The notes below the pieces were generated by a model. The model saw only the letters and a list, made by a program, of their open reading frames with translations, searched no databases and was not told where the DNA came from. The position numbers and the translations under genes are program-made. This document shows, one piece after another, positions 52,567-59,378 of a stretch of 64,000 nucleotides of DNA. Position 1 is the stretch's first letter, and each line of letters begins with the position of its first letter. Source of the stretch: Rufibacter sp. DG15C (GTDB taxonomy: Bacteria; Bacteroidota; Bacteroidia; Cytophagales; Hymenobacteraceae); the NCBI RefSeq assembly GCF_001577755.1, contig NZ_CP010776.1, positions 3,906,001-3,970,000 on the forward strand, read 5' to 3'.

Positions 52567-52604
52567 CGTTTTTGAGCTGTTTTCTGTAAAACAGGCCAAA
52601 AACG
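52567..52604. repeat. Dispersed intergenic palindrome, copy 20
   Basis: Left CGTTTTTGAGCTGTTTTC, loop TG, right TAAAACAGGCCAAAAACG. It directly abuts the dnaB terminator on its downstream (lower-coordinate) side. Confidence 0.88.
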
Positions 52605-52647
52605 ACAAGCGCCACTCCCTTATGCAGGAAGTGGCACTTGTGTTTTT
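52605..52647 (-). terminator. Terminator of dnaB
   Basis: Stem ACAAGCGCCACTCCC/GGAAGTGGCACTTGT with mismatches. It lies 14 nt past the minus-strand dnaB stop (52661), immediately before repeat copy 20. Confidence 0.8.
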
Positions 52648-52660
52648 AAATATCATGTTC

Positions 52661-54238
52661 TTAGAAAGGAGGCGCGTCATCAAAGCCTGACGGTGGGAAG
52701 CCGCCGCCGTTGTCATTCACTTTACTGCCTAAGCGTATGGTGTTAGGCCCGCCGGCCGGGCTAGGACCGTCAAAGTCTGAGGTTGGGAAGCCGTGCCCGC
52801 TGTCAAAACCAGCACCACCGCCAAAGCCGTCCTCCAGATTACCGAACTTTGTGTACTTGCCTATGAATTTGAGGGCTACGCTACCCACCTCACCATTCCG
52901 GTGCTTGGCAATGATTACTTCGCCTACACCCTGGGTTGGGTTGCCCATCTCGTCTTCAGTGATGCCGTAATACTCAGGGCGGTATAAGAACAATACCATG
53001 TCCGCATCCTGCTCAATGGAACCAGATTCACGTAAATCTGAAAGCATGGGTTTCTTATCACCACCACGCGTCTCCACGGCACGGCTCAACTGCGAAAGAG
53101 CAATCACCGGCACGCTCAATTCCTTGGCCAATTGCTTGAGAGCTCGTGAGATAGAGGCAATCTCCTGTTCACGGTTTCCGCCGCCTTTGCCTTCGGTGTT
53201 GCCGCTCATCAACTGTAAGTAGTCAATGATGATCATCTGGATGTCATGCTGGGCTTTCAAGCGGCGGCACTTGGTCCGGAGCTCCCTGATGGAAAGGCCA
53301 GGCGTGTCATCAATAAAGATAGGTGCCTGGCTCAGCTTGGTGATTTTATGGTTCAGCTGGGTCCACTCGTAGTCTGCCAGGTTTCCTTTTTTGATCTTCT
53401 CGCCTTCCAGCTCGGCCTCGGCAGAAATCAAACGATTCACCAGCTGAATGGAGGACATCTCCAGAGAGAAGATAGCCACACCTTTACCAAAGTCCACAGC
53501 AGCGTTGCGCATGGCACTTACCACGAACGCCGTCTTACCCATGGCAGGACGTGCTGCCAAAATCACCAAGTCGGACTGCTGCCAGCCTGAGGTCACTCTA
53601 TCCAGTGCATTGAAACCACTTGGTACGCCCGTCAACCCTTCTTTTTGGCTTTTCTTGGCCTCCAGTTCCTTGATAGCTTTGTGCATCAAGGACTGCATGT
53701 CGTCAAAGTTCTTTCTAATGTTGCTCTCAGACACCTCAAACAACTTTGCCTCAGTGCTGTCTAACAGGTCAAACACGTCGGTGGTGTCTTCATAGGCGCG
53801 GCCCAGGACTTCAGAAGAAATGCTGATGAGGTCGCGCTTGATGGCCGCCTCTGTGATGATTCGGGCGTGAAACTCTATGTTGGCCGCCGAGTTGACGCGC
53901 GTGGTGAGTTGCGTCACGTAAAAGGCACCGCCTACAAACTCCAGTTCGCCCTGCTCGCGCAGCTCCTGGGTAACTGTTAGGATATCAATGGGTTCTGATT
54001 TGTCAAAGAGGCTCAGAATGGCCTTAAAAATGCGCTGGTGCGCGTCTTTGTAAAAGCTTTGGGGCTTTAAAAGGTCAATAACCGCCGTCAGGGCGTCTTT
54101 TTCCAGCATGAGCGCACCCAACACCGCTTCCTCCAGCTCAAGAGCCTGGGGCGGAAGCTTTCCTAAACCCGGCGACATGGTTTGCTTGGGGGTCCAAGGT
54201 GCCTTGCCTCTGGTCGCTTTCGTTTTCATCTCCTCCAT
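52661..54238 (-). CDS. dnaB: Replicative DNA helicase DnaB
   Basis: About 525 residues from the ATG at 54238. A second ATG three codons in (54229) is also possible, and a longer in-frame start further upstream lacks homology. The N-terminal DnaB domain has PPQALELEEAVLGALMLEKD, the RecA-like domain has Walker A AARPAMGKTAFV, then IIDYLQLMSG and SDLRESGSIEQDADMVLFLYRPEYYG. A Gly/Asp-rich disordered tail (about 465-525) ends DDAPPF. It unwinds DNA at the replication fork. The gene is divergent from mpl. Confidence 0.97.
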   Translation of the reverse strand: MEEMKTKATRGKAPWTPKQTMSPGLGKLPPQALELEEAVLGALMLEKDALTAVIDLLKPQSFYKDAHQRIFKAILSLFDKSEPIDILTVTQELREQGELEFVGGAFYVTQLTTRVNSAANIEFHARIITEAAIKRDLISISSEVLGRAYEDTTDVFDLLDSTEAKLFEVSESNIRKNFDDMQSLMHKAIKELEAKKSQKEGLTGVPSGFNALDRVTSGWQQSDLVILAARPAMGKTAFVVSAMRNAAVDFGKGVAIFSLEMSSIQLVNRLISAEAELEGEKIKKGNLADYEWTQLNHKITKLSQAPIFIDDTPGLSIRELRTKCRRLKAQHDIQMIIIDYLQLMSGNTEGKGGGNREQEIASISRALKQLAKELSVPVIALSQLSRAVETRGGDKKPMLSDLRESGSIEQDADMVLFLYRPEYYGITEDEMGNPTQGVGEVIIAKHRNGEVGSVALKFIGKYTKFGNLEDGFGGGAGFDSGHGFPTSDFDGPSPAGGPNTIRLGSKVNDNGGGFPPSGFDDAPPF

Positions 54239-54243
54239 ACTAG

Positions 54244-54251
54244 CAAATGTA
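54244..54251 (-). promoter_or_regulatory. Candidate -7 element of dnaB
   Basis: TACATTTG on the minus strand, an exact TAnnTTTG match, just 5 nt before the ATG at 54238. If used, the transcript would be leaderless or nearly so, or translation starts at 54229. No good -33 element was found. Confidence 0.35.
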
Positions 54252-54336
54252 AGGAAACAACGCACTCAGGTAATCCACAAAAACGGCCACTTATTCACAA
54301 TTTCTATAGTAGCAAGAAGAAGTAATTCTATTTCAG

Positions 54337-54390
54337 AAGATTGTCGTTTTTGGCCTGTTTCTGAGAAATCAGGTCAAAAACGACAATCTT
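54337..54390. repeat. Dispersed intergenic palindrome, copy 21, with 8-bp private arms
   Basis: Core CGTTTTTGGCCTGTTTC and GAAATCAGGTCAAAAACG with private arms AAGATTGT and ACAATCTT. It lies between divergent dnaB and mpl, so it is not a terminator for either. Confidence 0.9.
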
Positions 54391-54517
54391 AGTTCCTTTT
54401 CCTGATGTCATATTACTTATTACCGTTCATTGCTCACTGTCCTGCTATTCCCAAATTTGTGCCTGCATATCCAAAAATCCGTAAGGTGGCAAGGGGTGGC
54501 ACGTGTACAGAAATTAG

Positions 54518-54525
54518 TACATTTG
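54518..54525 (+). promoter_or_regulatory. Candidate -7 element of mpl
   Basis: TACATTTG, 21 nt before the ATG at 54547. It is the same 8-mer as at dnaB on the other strand. Confidence 0.5.
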
Positions 54526-54546
54526 CTCTCTTTGAATTTGGACGGC

Positions 54547-55929
54547 ATGAGTACAACAGCATACAAGCACATTCACATGATAGCCATTGGCGGTAGCATT
54601 ATGCACAACCTGGCGCTGGCATTGCACCGGAAGGGCCTGAAGGTCACCGGTTCTGATGATGAGATTTTTGAACCTGCCAAAGGCCGCTTGGCCGCCGACG
54701 GACTCCTGCCCGAGGCCGAGGGCTGGTTCCCAGAAAAGCTGCATGACAAACCAGATGCTGTGATTGTGGGCATGCACGCCCGTCCAGATAACCCCGAGCT
54801 GCTGTACGCCCAGGAGCATAACATTCCCATCTTCTCGTTCCCGGAGTTTATCTATGAGCAGTCCAGGAACAAACAACGCATTGTCATAGCGGGCAGCCAC
54901 GGCAAAACGTCCATCACGTCCATCATTTTGCACGTGCTCAAGTACCACAACCGCTTGTTTGACTACGCGGTAGGCGCCCAGCTGGAAGGCTTTGACCTGA
55001 TGGTGAAACTCACCGAAGAAGCACCCATCATTATCATTGAAGGCGATGAGTACCTCTCCTCTCCTTTTCAACGCGTACCCAAAATTCATAAATACCACCA
55101 CCACATTGGCGTGATTTCTGGCATCAGCTGGGACCACATCAACGTGTTCCCCACCGAGGAGAACTACCGCGAGCAGTTCAAGATATTCGTGGACATGACG
55201 CCCAAGGCTGGTACGCTCATCTACAACCAGGATGACGAGCAGGTGCAGGAAGTGTGTGTACCCAACAATTCTGATGTGAATTATATTGGCTACACCATTC
55301 ATGAGCACAAAATCAAGAAGAGCGGCAAAACCATCCTGAAGACCAAGAAGGACGACGTAGAAATTCAGCTGTTCGGGGAGCACAACCTACGCAACATCTC
55401 GGCGGCCAAGGAAGTCTGCAAGCAGATAGGCATCAAAGGACAAGCCTTCTATGAGGCATTGGCCACGTTCAAAGGCGCAGCCAGAAGACTAGAGAAGATT
55501 GGGGAGAACGAGCACACGCTGGTGTATAAGGACTTCGCGCACGCACCTTCTAAACTGAAAGCCACTTCTGAGGCCCTAAAGAAGCAATACCCAGAACGCC
55601 AATTGATTGCCTGCCTGGAACTACACACCTTCAGTAGTTTGAACAAGGATTTTCTACCGCAGTACAACGGCACTTTCCTGTCGCCGGACGTGAAGATTGT
55701 GTACTTCAACCCGAAGACGCTGGAGCACAAGCGCATGCCGGCTTTGGACCCCGCAGACTTGAAGAAAGCGTTTGGCGACGAGGGAATTGAAGTCTACACT
55801 GACAGCCAGGAACTGAAGGACTTCTTACTGAGCAACAACTGGAAGGACAAAAACCTGTTGATGATGACGTCAGGCAACTTCGGGAACCTGGACCTGCAGC
55901 AACTGGCAGACACCATCACAACTTCCTAA
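54547..55929 (+). CDS. mpl: Mpl-type Mur ligase (UDP-MurNAc:tripeptide ligase)
   Basis: About 460 residues from the ATG at 54547. Upstream in-frame codons lack homology. The N-terminal Rossmann part (HMIAIGGSIMHNLALAL, GSDDEIFEPAKG) precedes the ATP site IAGSHGKTSITS (about 116-122). The central domain carries ISWDHINVFPTEENYREQF and the C-terminal part DFAHAPSKLKATSEAL. It joins UDP-MurNAc to recycled tripeptide in peptidoglycan recycling. It is cytoplasmic. Confidence 0.93.
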   Translation: MSTTAYKHIHMIAIGGSIMHNLALALHRKGLKVTGSDDEIFEPAKGRLAADGLLPEAEGWFPEKLHDKPDAVIVGMHARPDNPELLYAQEHNIPIFSFPEFIYEQSRNKQRIVIAGSHGKTSITSIILHVLKYHNRLFDYAVGAQLEGFDLMVKLTEEAPIIIIEGDEYLSSPFQRVPKIHKYHHHIGVISGISWDHINVFPTEENYREQFKIFVDMTPKAGTLIYNQDDEQVQEVCVPNNSDVNYIGYTIHEHKIKKSGKTILKTKKDDVEIQLFGEHNLRNISAAKEVCKQIGIKGQAFYEALATFKGAARRLEKIGENEHTLVYKDFAHAPSKLKATSEALKKQYPERQLIACLELHTFSSLNKDFLPQYNGTFLSPDVKIVYFNPKTLEHKRMPALDPADLKKAFGDEGIEVYTDSQELKDFLLSNNWKDKNLLMMTSGNFGNLDLQQLADTITTS

Positions 55930-56052
55930 GTTAGGACCATAAACATTTCTCAGGCTCACTACTACGTGGGCCAGAGAATATTCAAAAATATCTATCCAAG
56001 AAGACGCAAATTCCAGGGAATCTGTGTAACATCAGCGTTCAAACCAGTGCCT

Positions 56053-56868
56053 ATGAAATTACACCTACGCAAGCCCATTGTCTTCTTTGACCTTGAAACC
56101 ACCGGCGTTGACATCTGCAAGGACCGCATCGTGGAGATAAGCATGTTAAAGGTTTTGCCGTCTGGCGAGGAGATTCTCCAAACCAAGCGGGTGAACCCTA
56201 CCATCCCTATTCCTATTGAGTCTAGCATGATCCACAAGATCTACGACGATGACGTGGCTCATTGCCAAACCTTCGCGCAATTGGCCCGGGGCTTGGACGA
56301 CTTCTTGAAGGGCTGTGATTTGGGTGGCTTCAACCTGATTAAATTTGACATACCCTTGCTGGCCGAGGAGTTCTTGCGCGTAGACATGGACTTTGACATT
56401 GAGAACCGCTCTATTGTGGATGTTTGCCGCATTTTCCACCAGATGGAGCAGCGCACCCTCTCTGCCGCTTACAAGTTCTACTGTGACAAACCACTGGAGA
56501 ATGCCCACTCTGCAGAGGCAGACACCATTGCAACTTATGAGATCCTAAAGTCACAACTGGAGAAATACGAAGGCGTTCCCCTTCCCGGGGCCGAGGACCA
56601 GGCCAAATTTCCAGTGCAGAATGACATGCAGCAGCTGCACCAATTCACGTTCCAAAAAACCGCAGATTTGTCCGGTCGCATTGTGTTTAACAACGCAGGT
56701 GTGGAGGTCTTCAACTTCGGTAAACATAAGAACGTCTCTGTAGCCGATGTGCTTAAAAAAGAGCCTAGCTACTATGACTGGATGATGAAAGGCGATTTTC
56801 CGCTTTATACCAAGAAAGTACTTACCCGTATTAAACTGCGCGGTGCCTTGCAGCAAACCACTTTTTAG
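56053..56868 (+). CDS. DnaQ-like 3'-5' exonuclease (exonuclease X/epsilon-type)
   Basis: About 271 residues from the ATG at 56053. The DEDDh exonuclease domain (about 8-175) has VFFDLETTGVD (Asp13, Glu15), NLIKFDIPLLAEEFLR and an HSAEADTIATYEIL end. A separate C-terminal segment (about 200-265) reads IVFNNAGVEVFNFGKHKNVS, then YYDWMMKGDFPLYTKKVL, a domain found in ExoX-like proteins. It may proofread or process DNA ends. It lies 123 nt after mpl. Confidence 0.9.
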   Translation: MKLHLRKPIVFFDLETTGVDICKDRIVEISMLKVLPSGEEILQTKRVNPTIPIPIESSMIHKIYDDDVAHCQTFAQLARGLDDFLKGCDLGGFNLIKFDIPLLAEEFLRVDMDFDIENRSIVDVCRIFHQMEQRTLSAAYKFYCDKPLENAHSAEADTIATYEILKSQLEKYEGVPLPGAEDQAKFPVQNDMQQLHQFTFQKTADLSGRIVFNNAGVEVFNFGKHKNVSVADVLKKEPSYYDWMMKGDFPLYTKKVLTRIKLRGALQQTTF

Positions 56869-56890
56869 ATTCAATACATTAGATTCAATT

Positions 56891-56928
56891 TGTTTTTGGC
56901 CTGTTTTCCAGAAAAAAGGACAAAAATG
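56891..56928. repeat. Dispersed intergenic palindrome, copy 22
   Basis: Left TGTTTTTGGCCTGTTTTCC, right AGAAAAAAGGACAAAAATG. The loop reads CCAG, the minority orientation. It abuts the minus-strand hairpin at 56929. Confidence 0.8.
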
Positions 56929-56967
56929 GAGAGGCAGCTTCCTACCAGAAGCGGCCTCTTCGTTTTT
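56929..56967 (-). terminator. Probable terminator of the minus-strand STAS-like gene
   Basis: An imperfect stem pairs AGAGGCAGCTT with AAGCGGCCTCT. It lies about 100 nt past the stop at 57067 on the minus strand. Weak T tract. Confidence 0.5.
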
Positions 56968-57066
56968 ATATTCATGAGTTGGATGGAATCTACTAATTCA
57001 CCATAATTTTTACCTTGATATTCAAAAGGACTTAGTGTTTTTCACCTAGATTCATAGAAGCGTTTA

Positions 57067-57492
57067 TCATGCTTCTGAGCCCAACAACCAGTAATGGGCT
57101 GCGGCTTCGTCTAAGAAGATATTGGTTTTTAAGTGCATGTTCAGGGATGCGTCTGCCTGCACCATCTCCCCAATGCGGTAAATGTCCATTAGGTTATAAC
57201 TGGCTTGGTTTAAAATATAGGAGATGTAGAGGGCATGGTCTTTGGGCATAGTAGCATACACCTTCTGAAACAGGAAATTCTGGTCAGAGATGTCCAAGTA
57301 CTGGACTTTACGGCTGTCAGAAAGCAGGTATTGGATTTGCCTTTCCATGACAAACTGGACTATGAGCAAGGCGGCTTCCCTAAACTGCGCACTTCTTGGA
57401 TGTTTAAGCCATGTAACTTTCATAAACCGTTTGGCTGGGTCCTCTTCTGCCAGAATAGTCTCATCTTTGTAAATTTGAACAAGCTTGGTCAT
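57067..57492 (-). CDS. STAS/SpoIIAA-like domain protein (third relative)
   Basis: About 141 residues from the ATG at 57492. An earlier in-frame start at 57573 would run through a hairpin stem and is rejected. It has KRFMKVTWLKHPRSAQFREA, QIQYLLSDSRKVQYLDISDQNFLF and AHYWLLG, the same general layout as the pair at 30740-31617. It is cytoplasmic. Function unknown. The family call is by layout, not by strong identity. Confidence 0.58.
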   Translation of the reverse strand: MTKLVQIYKDETILAEEDPAKRFMKVTWLKHPRSAQFREAALLIVQFVMERQIQYLLSDSRKVQYLDISDQNFLFQKVYATMPKDHALYISYILNQASYNLMDIYRIGEMVQADASLNMHLKTNIFLDEAAAHYWLLGSEA

Positions 57493-57563
57493 ACTAAGTG
57501 CGCATTTGTCAATCCATCTTTTTTGGCAGCCAATTTTATGTCTGGGAACAATCAGTATATACG

Positions 57564-57616
57564 TATAAAGCAAGAGAAGCCGCCCGTTTTACACGGGCGG
57601 CTTCTCTTGCTTTATA
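57564..57616 (-). terminator. Very stable hairpin downstream of M48 protease/microprotein
   Basis: A perfect 23-bp stem (TATAAAGCAAGAGAAGC and more, with its complement) and a 7-nt loop. It lies 33 nt past the microprotein stop at 57649 and is probably the terminator of the M48 unit, though the T tract is poor. Confidence 0.7.
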
Positions 57617-57648
57617 ACTTGTCAAGACTTCTTTTAAAGAAGAGCCTT

Positions 57649-57726
57649 TTACTTGGCTTTATCAGATTTTAGCAACAGGGCCATGAGCACTGCTCCAAAA
57701 ACAAACCATTTGCTAGGGGCTTTCAT
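57649..57726 (-). CDS. 25-residue membrane microprotein
   Basis: A short frame, ATG at 57726 to TAA at 57649, encoding MKAPSKWFVFGAVLMALLL followed by a basic end (KSDKAK). It has one hydrophobic segment flanked by Lys, like single-pass small membrane proteins. Its ATG lies 3 nt after the stop codon of the M48 metalloprotease gene on the same strand, so translation could be coupled. Too short for usual gene finders. It could also be chance. No homolog can be named. Confidence 0.4.
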   Translation of the reverse strand: MKAPSKWFVFGAVLMALLLKSDKAK

Positions 57727-57729
57727 GGC

Positions 57730-58530
57730 TTATCGGCCTTTGTAATATTTCTTGGCTTCTGGCAAGTGCTTCTGAATGTTGCTGATACGGGTCTCGCTGC
57801 TAGGGTGAGTGCTTAAGAACTCAGGAGTGCCGCCGCCGCCGTTGGCCGCCATACGCTGCCAGAAAGAAAGAGCCGCTTCTGGGTTGTAACCAGCCATGGC
57901 CATGAAGATCAAGCCTAATTGGTCGGCCTCAGATTCTTGGTCACGTCCGTATTTCAACATCCCTACGCCGGTACCAATACCGTACACCACGTTGGCTACC
58001 TCTTGGGCAGCGCCAGACTTGGCTCCTACCACGGCACCTAATGCGGCACCACCGTACTGCTGGGCCATCTGCTGGCTAATACGCTCATTAGAGTGCTTGG
58101 CAATAGCGTGGGCAATCTCGTGGCCCATTACTACAGCCAGGCCTGTCTCATCCTGTGTGATAGGCAGAATACCAGTATAGACCGCAGTTTTACCTCCCGC
58201 CATGGCAAAGGCGTTTTGCTGCTTGTCATCCTGAATCAGGTTGAACTCCCACTGGTAGCCTTCTAGTTGGGCAGAAAACCCGTTAGCCGACATGTACTGC
58301 TCCACGGCGCGCTGCACCCGCTGGCCCACGCGTTTCACCATGGCCGTTTGCGAGGCGTTGGTAGACAGTTTGCTTTGTTTTATGGTCTCATCATATGCCT
58401 GGAAAGACATAGCAATTACTTCTTGGTCGCTCACAAGGGACAATTGTCTACGCCCGGTAATTGGAACAGTAGAACAACCAACGGTAAGCAACACAGTCAA
58501 GGAAAGTATTGCGGTTTTTAAGGTATTCAT
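57730..58530 (-). CDS. M48 family zinc metalloprotease, lipoprotein (BepA/LoiP-like)
   Basis: About 266 residues from the ATG at 58530. An in-frame ATG at 58581 adds a non-conserved 17-residue lead. Lipoprotein signal ILSLTVLLTVGC. The active site is VVMGHEIAHAIAKH (His137, Glu138, His141). The third zinc ligand Glu is probably in DQESEADQLGLIFMA, and the conserved end is FLSTHPSSETRI. It is periplasmic, acting in protein quality control at the outer membrane. Confidence 0.93.
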   Translation of the reverse strand: MNTLKTAILSLTVLLTVGCSTVPITGRRQLSLVSDQEVIAMSFQAYDETIKQSKLSTNASQTAMVKRVGQRVQRAVEQYMSANGFSAQLEGYQWEFNLIQDDKQQNAFAMAGGKTAVYTGILPITQDETGLAVVMGHEIAHAIAKHSNERISQQMAQQYGGAALGAVVGAKSGAAQEVANVVYGIGTGVGMLKYGRDQESEADQLGLIFMAMAGYNPEAALSFWQRMAANGGGGTPEFLSTHPSSETRISNIQKHLPEAKKYYKGR

Positions 58531-58744
58531 AGTATGTATAGGGTTAAGTGATACAAAAGCTGAGTTCCCAGCGACATTCACAGCCGTTACGTAGGAGCGT
58601 ACCCATATACGTAGGTACGGTCACAAAGTGTTGTTGCCACAAGATTCAGCCGCAAATCTATTTTATCCTATATACAATTCCATGCCAATTTTTGAGAATC
58701 AGGCAGATTGCACTTCTAAGATTCCCTCTCACAGGTATTTCCCT

Positions 58745-58752
58745 TATCTTTG
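58745..58752 (+). promoter_or_regulatory. Candidate -7 element of the FAH gene
   Basis: TATCTTTG, an exact TAnnTTTG match, 14 nt before the ATG at 58767, implying a leader of about 10 nt. Confidence 0.5.
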
Positions 58753-58766
58753 GAAATAAAAAAGAT

Positions 58767-59378
58767 ATGAAAATACTAGCCATAGGACGCAATTACGCAG
58801 AACACATCGCTGAACTCCAGAACGAAGTGCCAGATGAGCCGGTCATCTTTTTTAAACCAGACACGGCAATTCTGCGCCACAATGAGCCGTTCTATTACCC
58901 AGACTATAGCACAGACATCCATTATGAAGTAGAGCTGGTGCTGCGTGTGGGCAAGGAAGGCAAGAACATCCAGGCTAAGTTCGCTGACAAGTACATTGAT
59001 GGGCTGGGAATTGGGATTGATTTTACCGCCCGTGACCTGCAGTCCAAAGCCAAAGCCAAGGGATTGCCATGGACGCTGGCCAAAGGATTCAACGGTTCTG
59101 CCCCTGTTTCTGACATGCTGCCTATTGAGGATTTCCCGGCTTGGGACAACATCAACTTTGGCTTGAAGGTGAACGGCGAGCTAAAACAGCAAGGCAACTC
59201 TGGGATGATGATCCATAACTTTGGGGCTATCCTGGCGTACATGTCGCGGTTCATCACGCTTAAAAAAGGTGATCTTATTTTTACCGGTACGCCGGCAGGG
59301 GTTGGCCCCATTCAAATTGGAGACCGGTTAGAGGCGTTTGTAGAAGATAAAACCATATTGAATTTTGAAGTTAAATAG
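58767..59378 (+). CDS. Fumarylacetoacetate hydrolase family protein
   Basis: A 203-residue compact FAH-fold enzyme from the ATG at 58767. It opens MKILAIGRNYAEHIAELQNE, then PVIFFKPDTAILRHNEPF, IHYEVELVLRVGKEGKNI (the E-x-E metal ligands), GIGIDFTARDLQSKAKAKG and FTGTPAGVGPI. The family includes acylpyruvase/oxaloacetate decarboxylase and related C-C bond hydrolases. It is cytoplasmic. The next gene overlaps its end by 14 nt. Confidence 0.92.
   Translation: MKILAIGRNYAEHIAELQNEVPDEPVIFFKPDTAILRHNEPFYYPDYSTDIHYEVELVLRVGKEGKNIQAKFADKYIDGLGIGIDFTARDLQSKAKAKGLPWTLAKGFNGSAPVSDMLPIEDFPAWDNINFGLKVNGELKQQGNSGMMIHNFGAILAYMSRFITLKKGDLIFTGTPAGVGPIQIGDRLEAFVEDKTILNFEVK

Noticed and set aside
54514-55383. 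Long open frame on the minus strand inside mpl
   Set aside because: It is antisense to a strongly conserved gene, lacks family motifs and reflects codon bias of the plus-strand gene.
58685-58710. A 25th, half copy of the dispersed palindrome
   Set aside because: Only part of a right arm is recognisable (TTTTTGAGAATCAGGC) and no left arm pairs with it.
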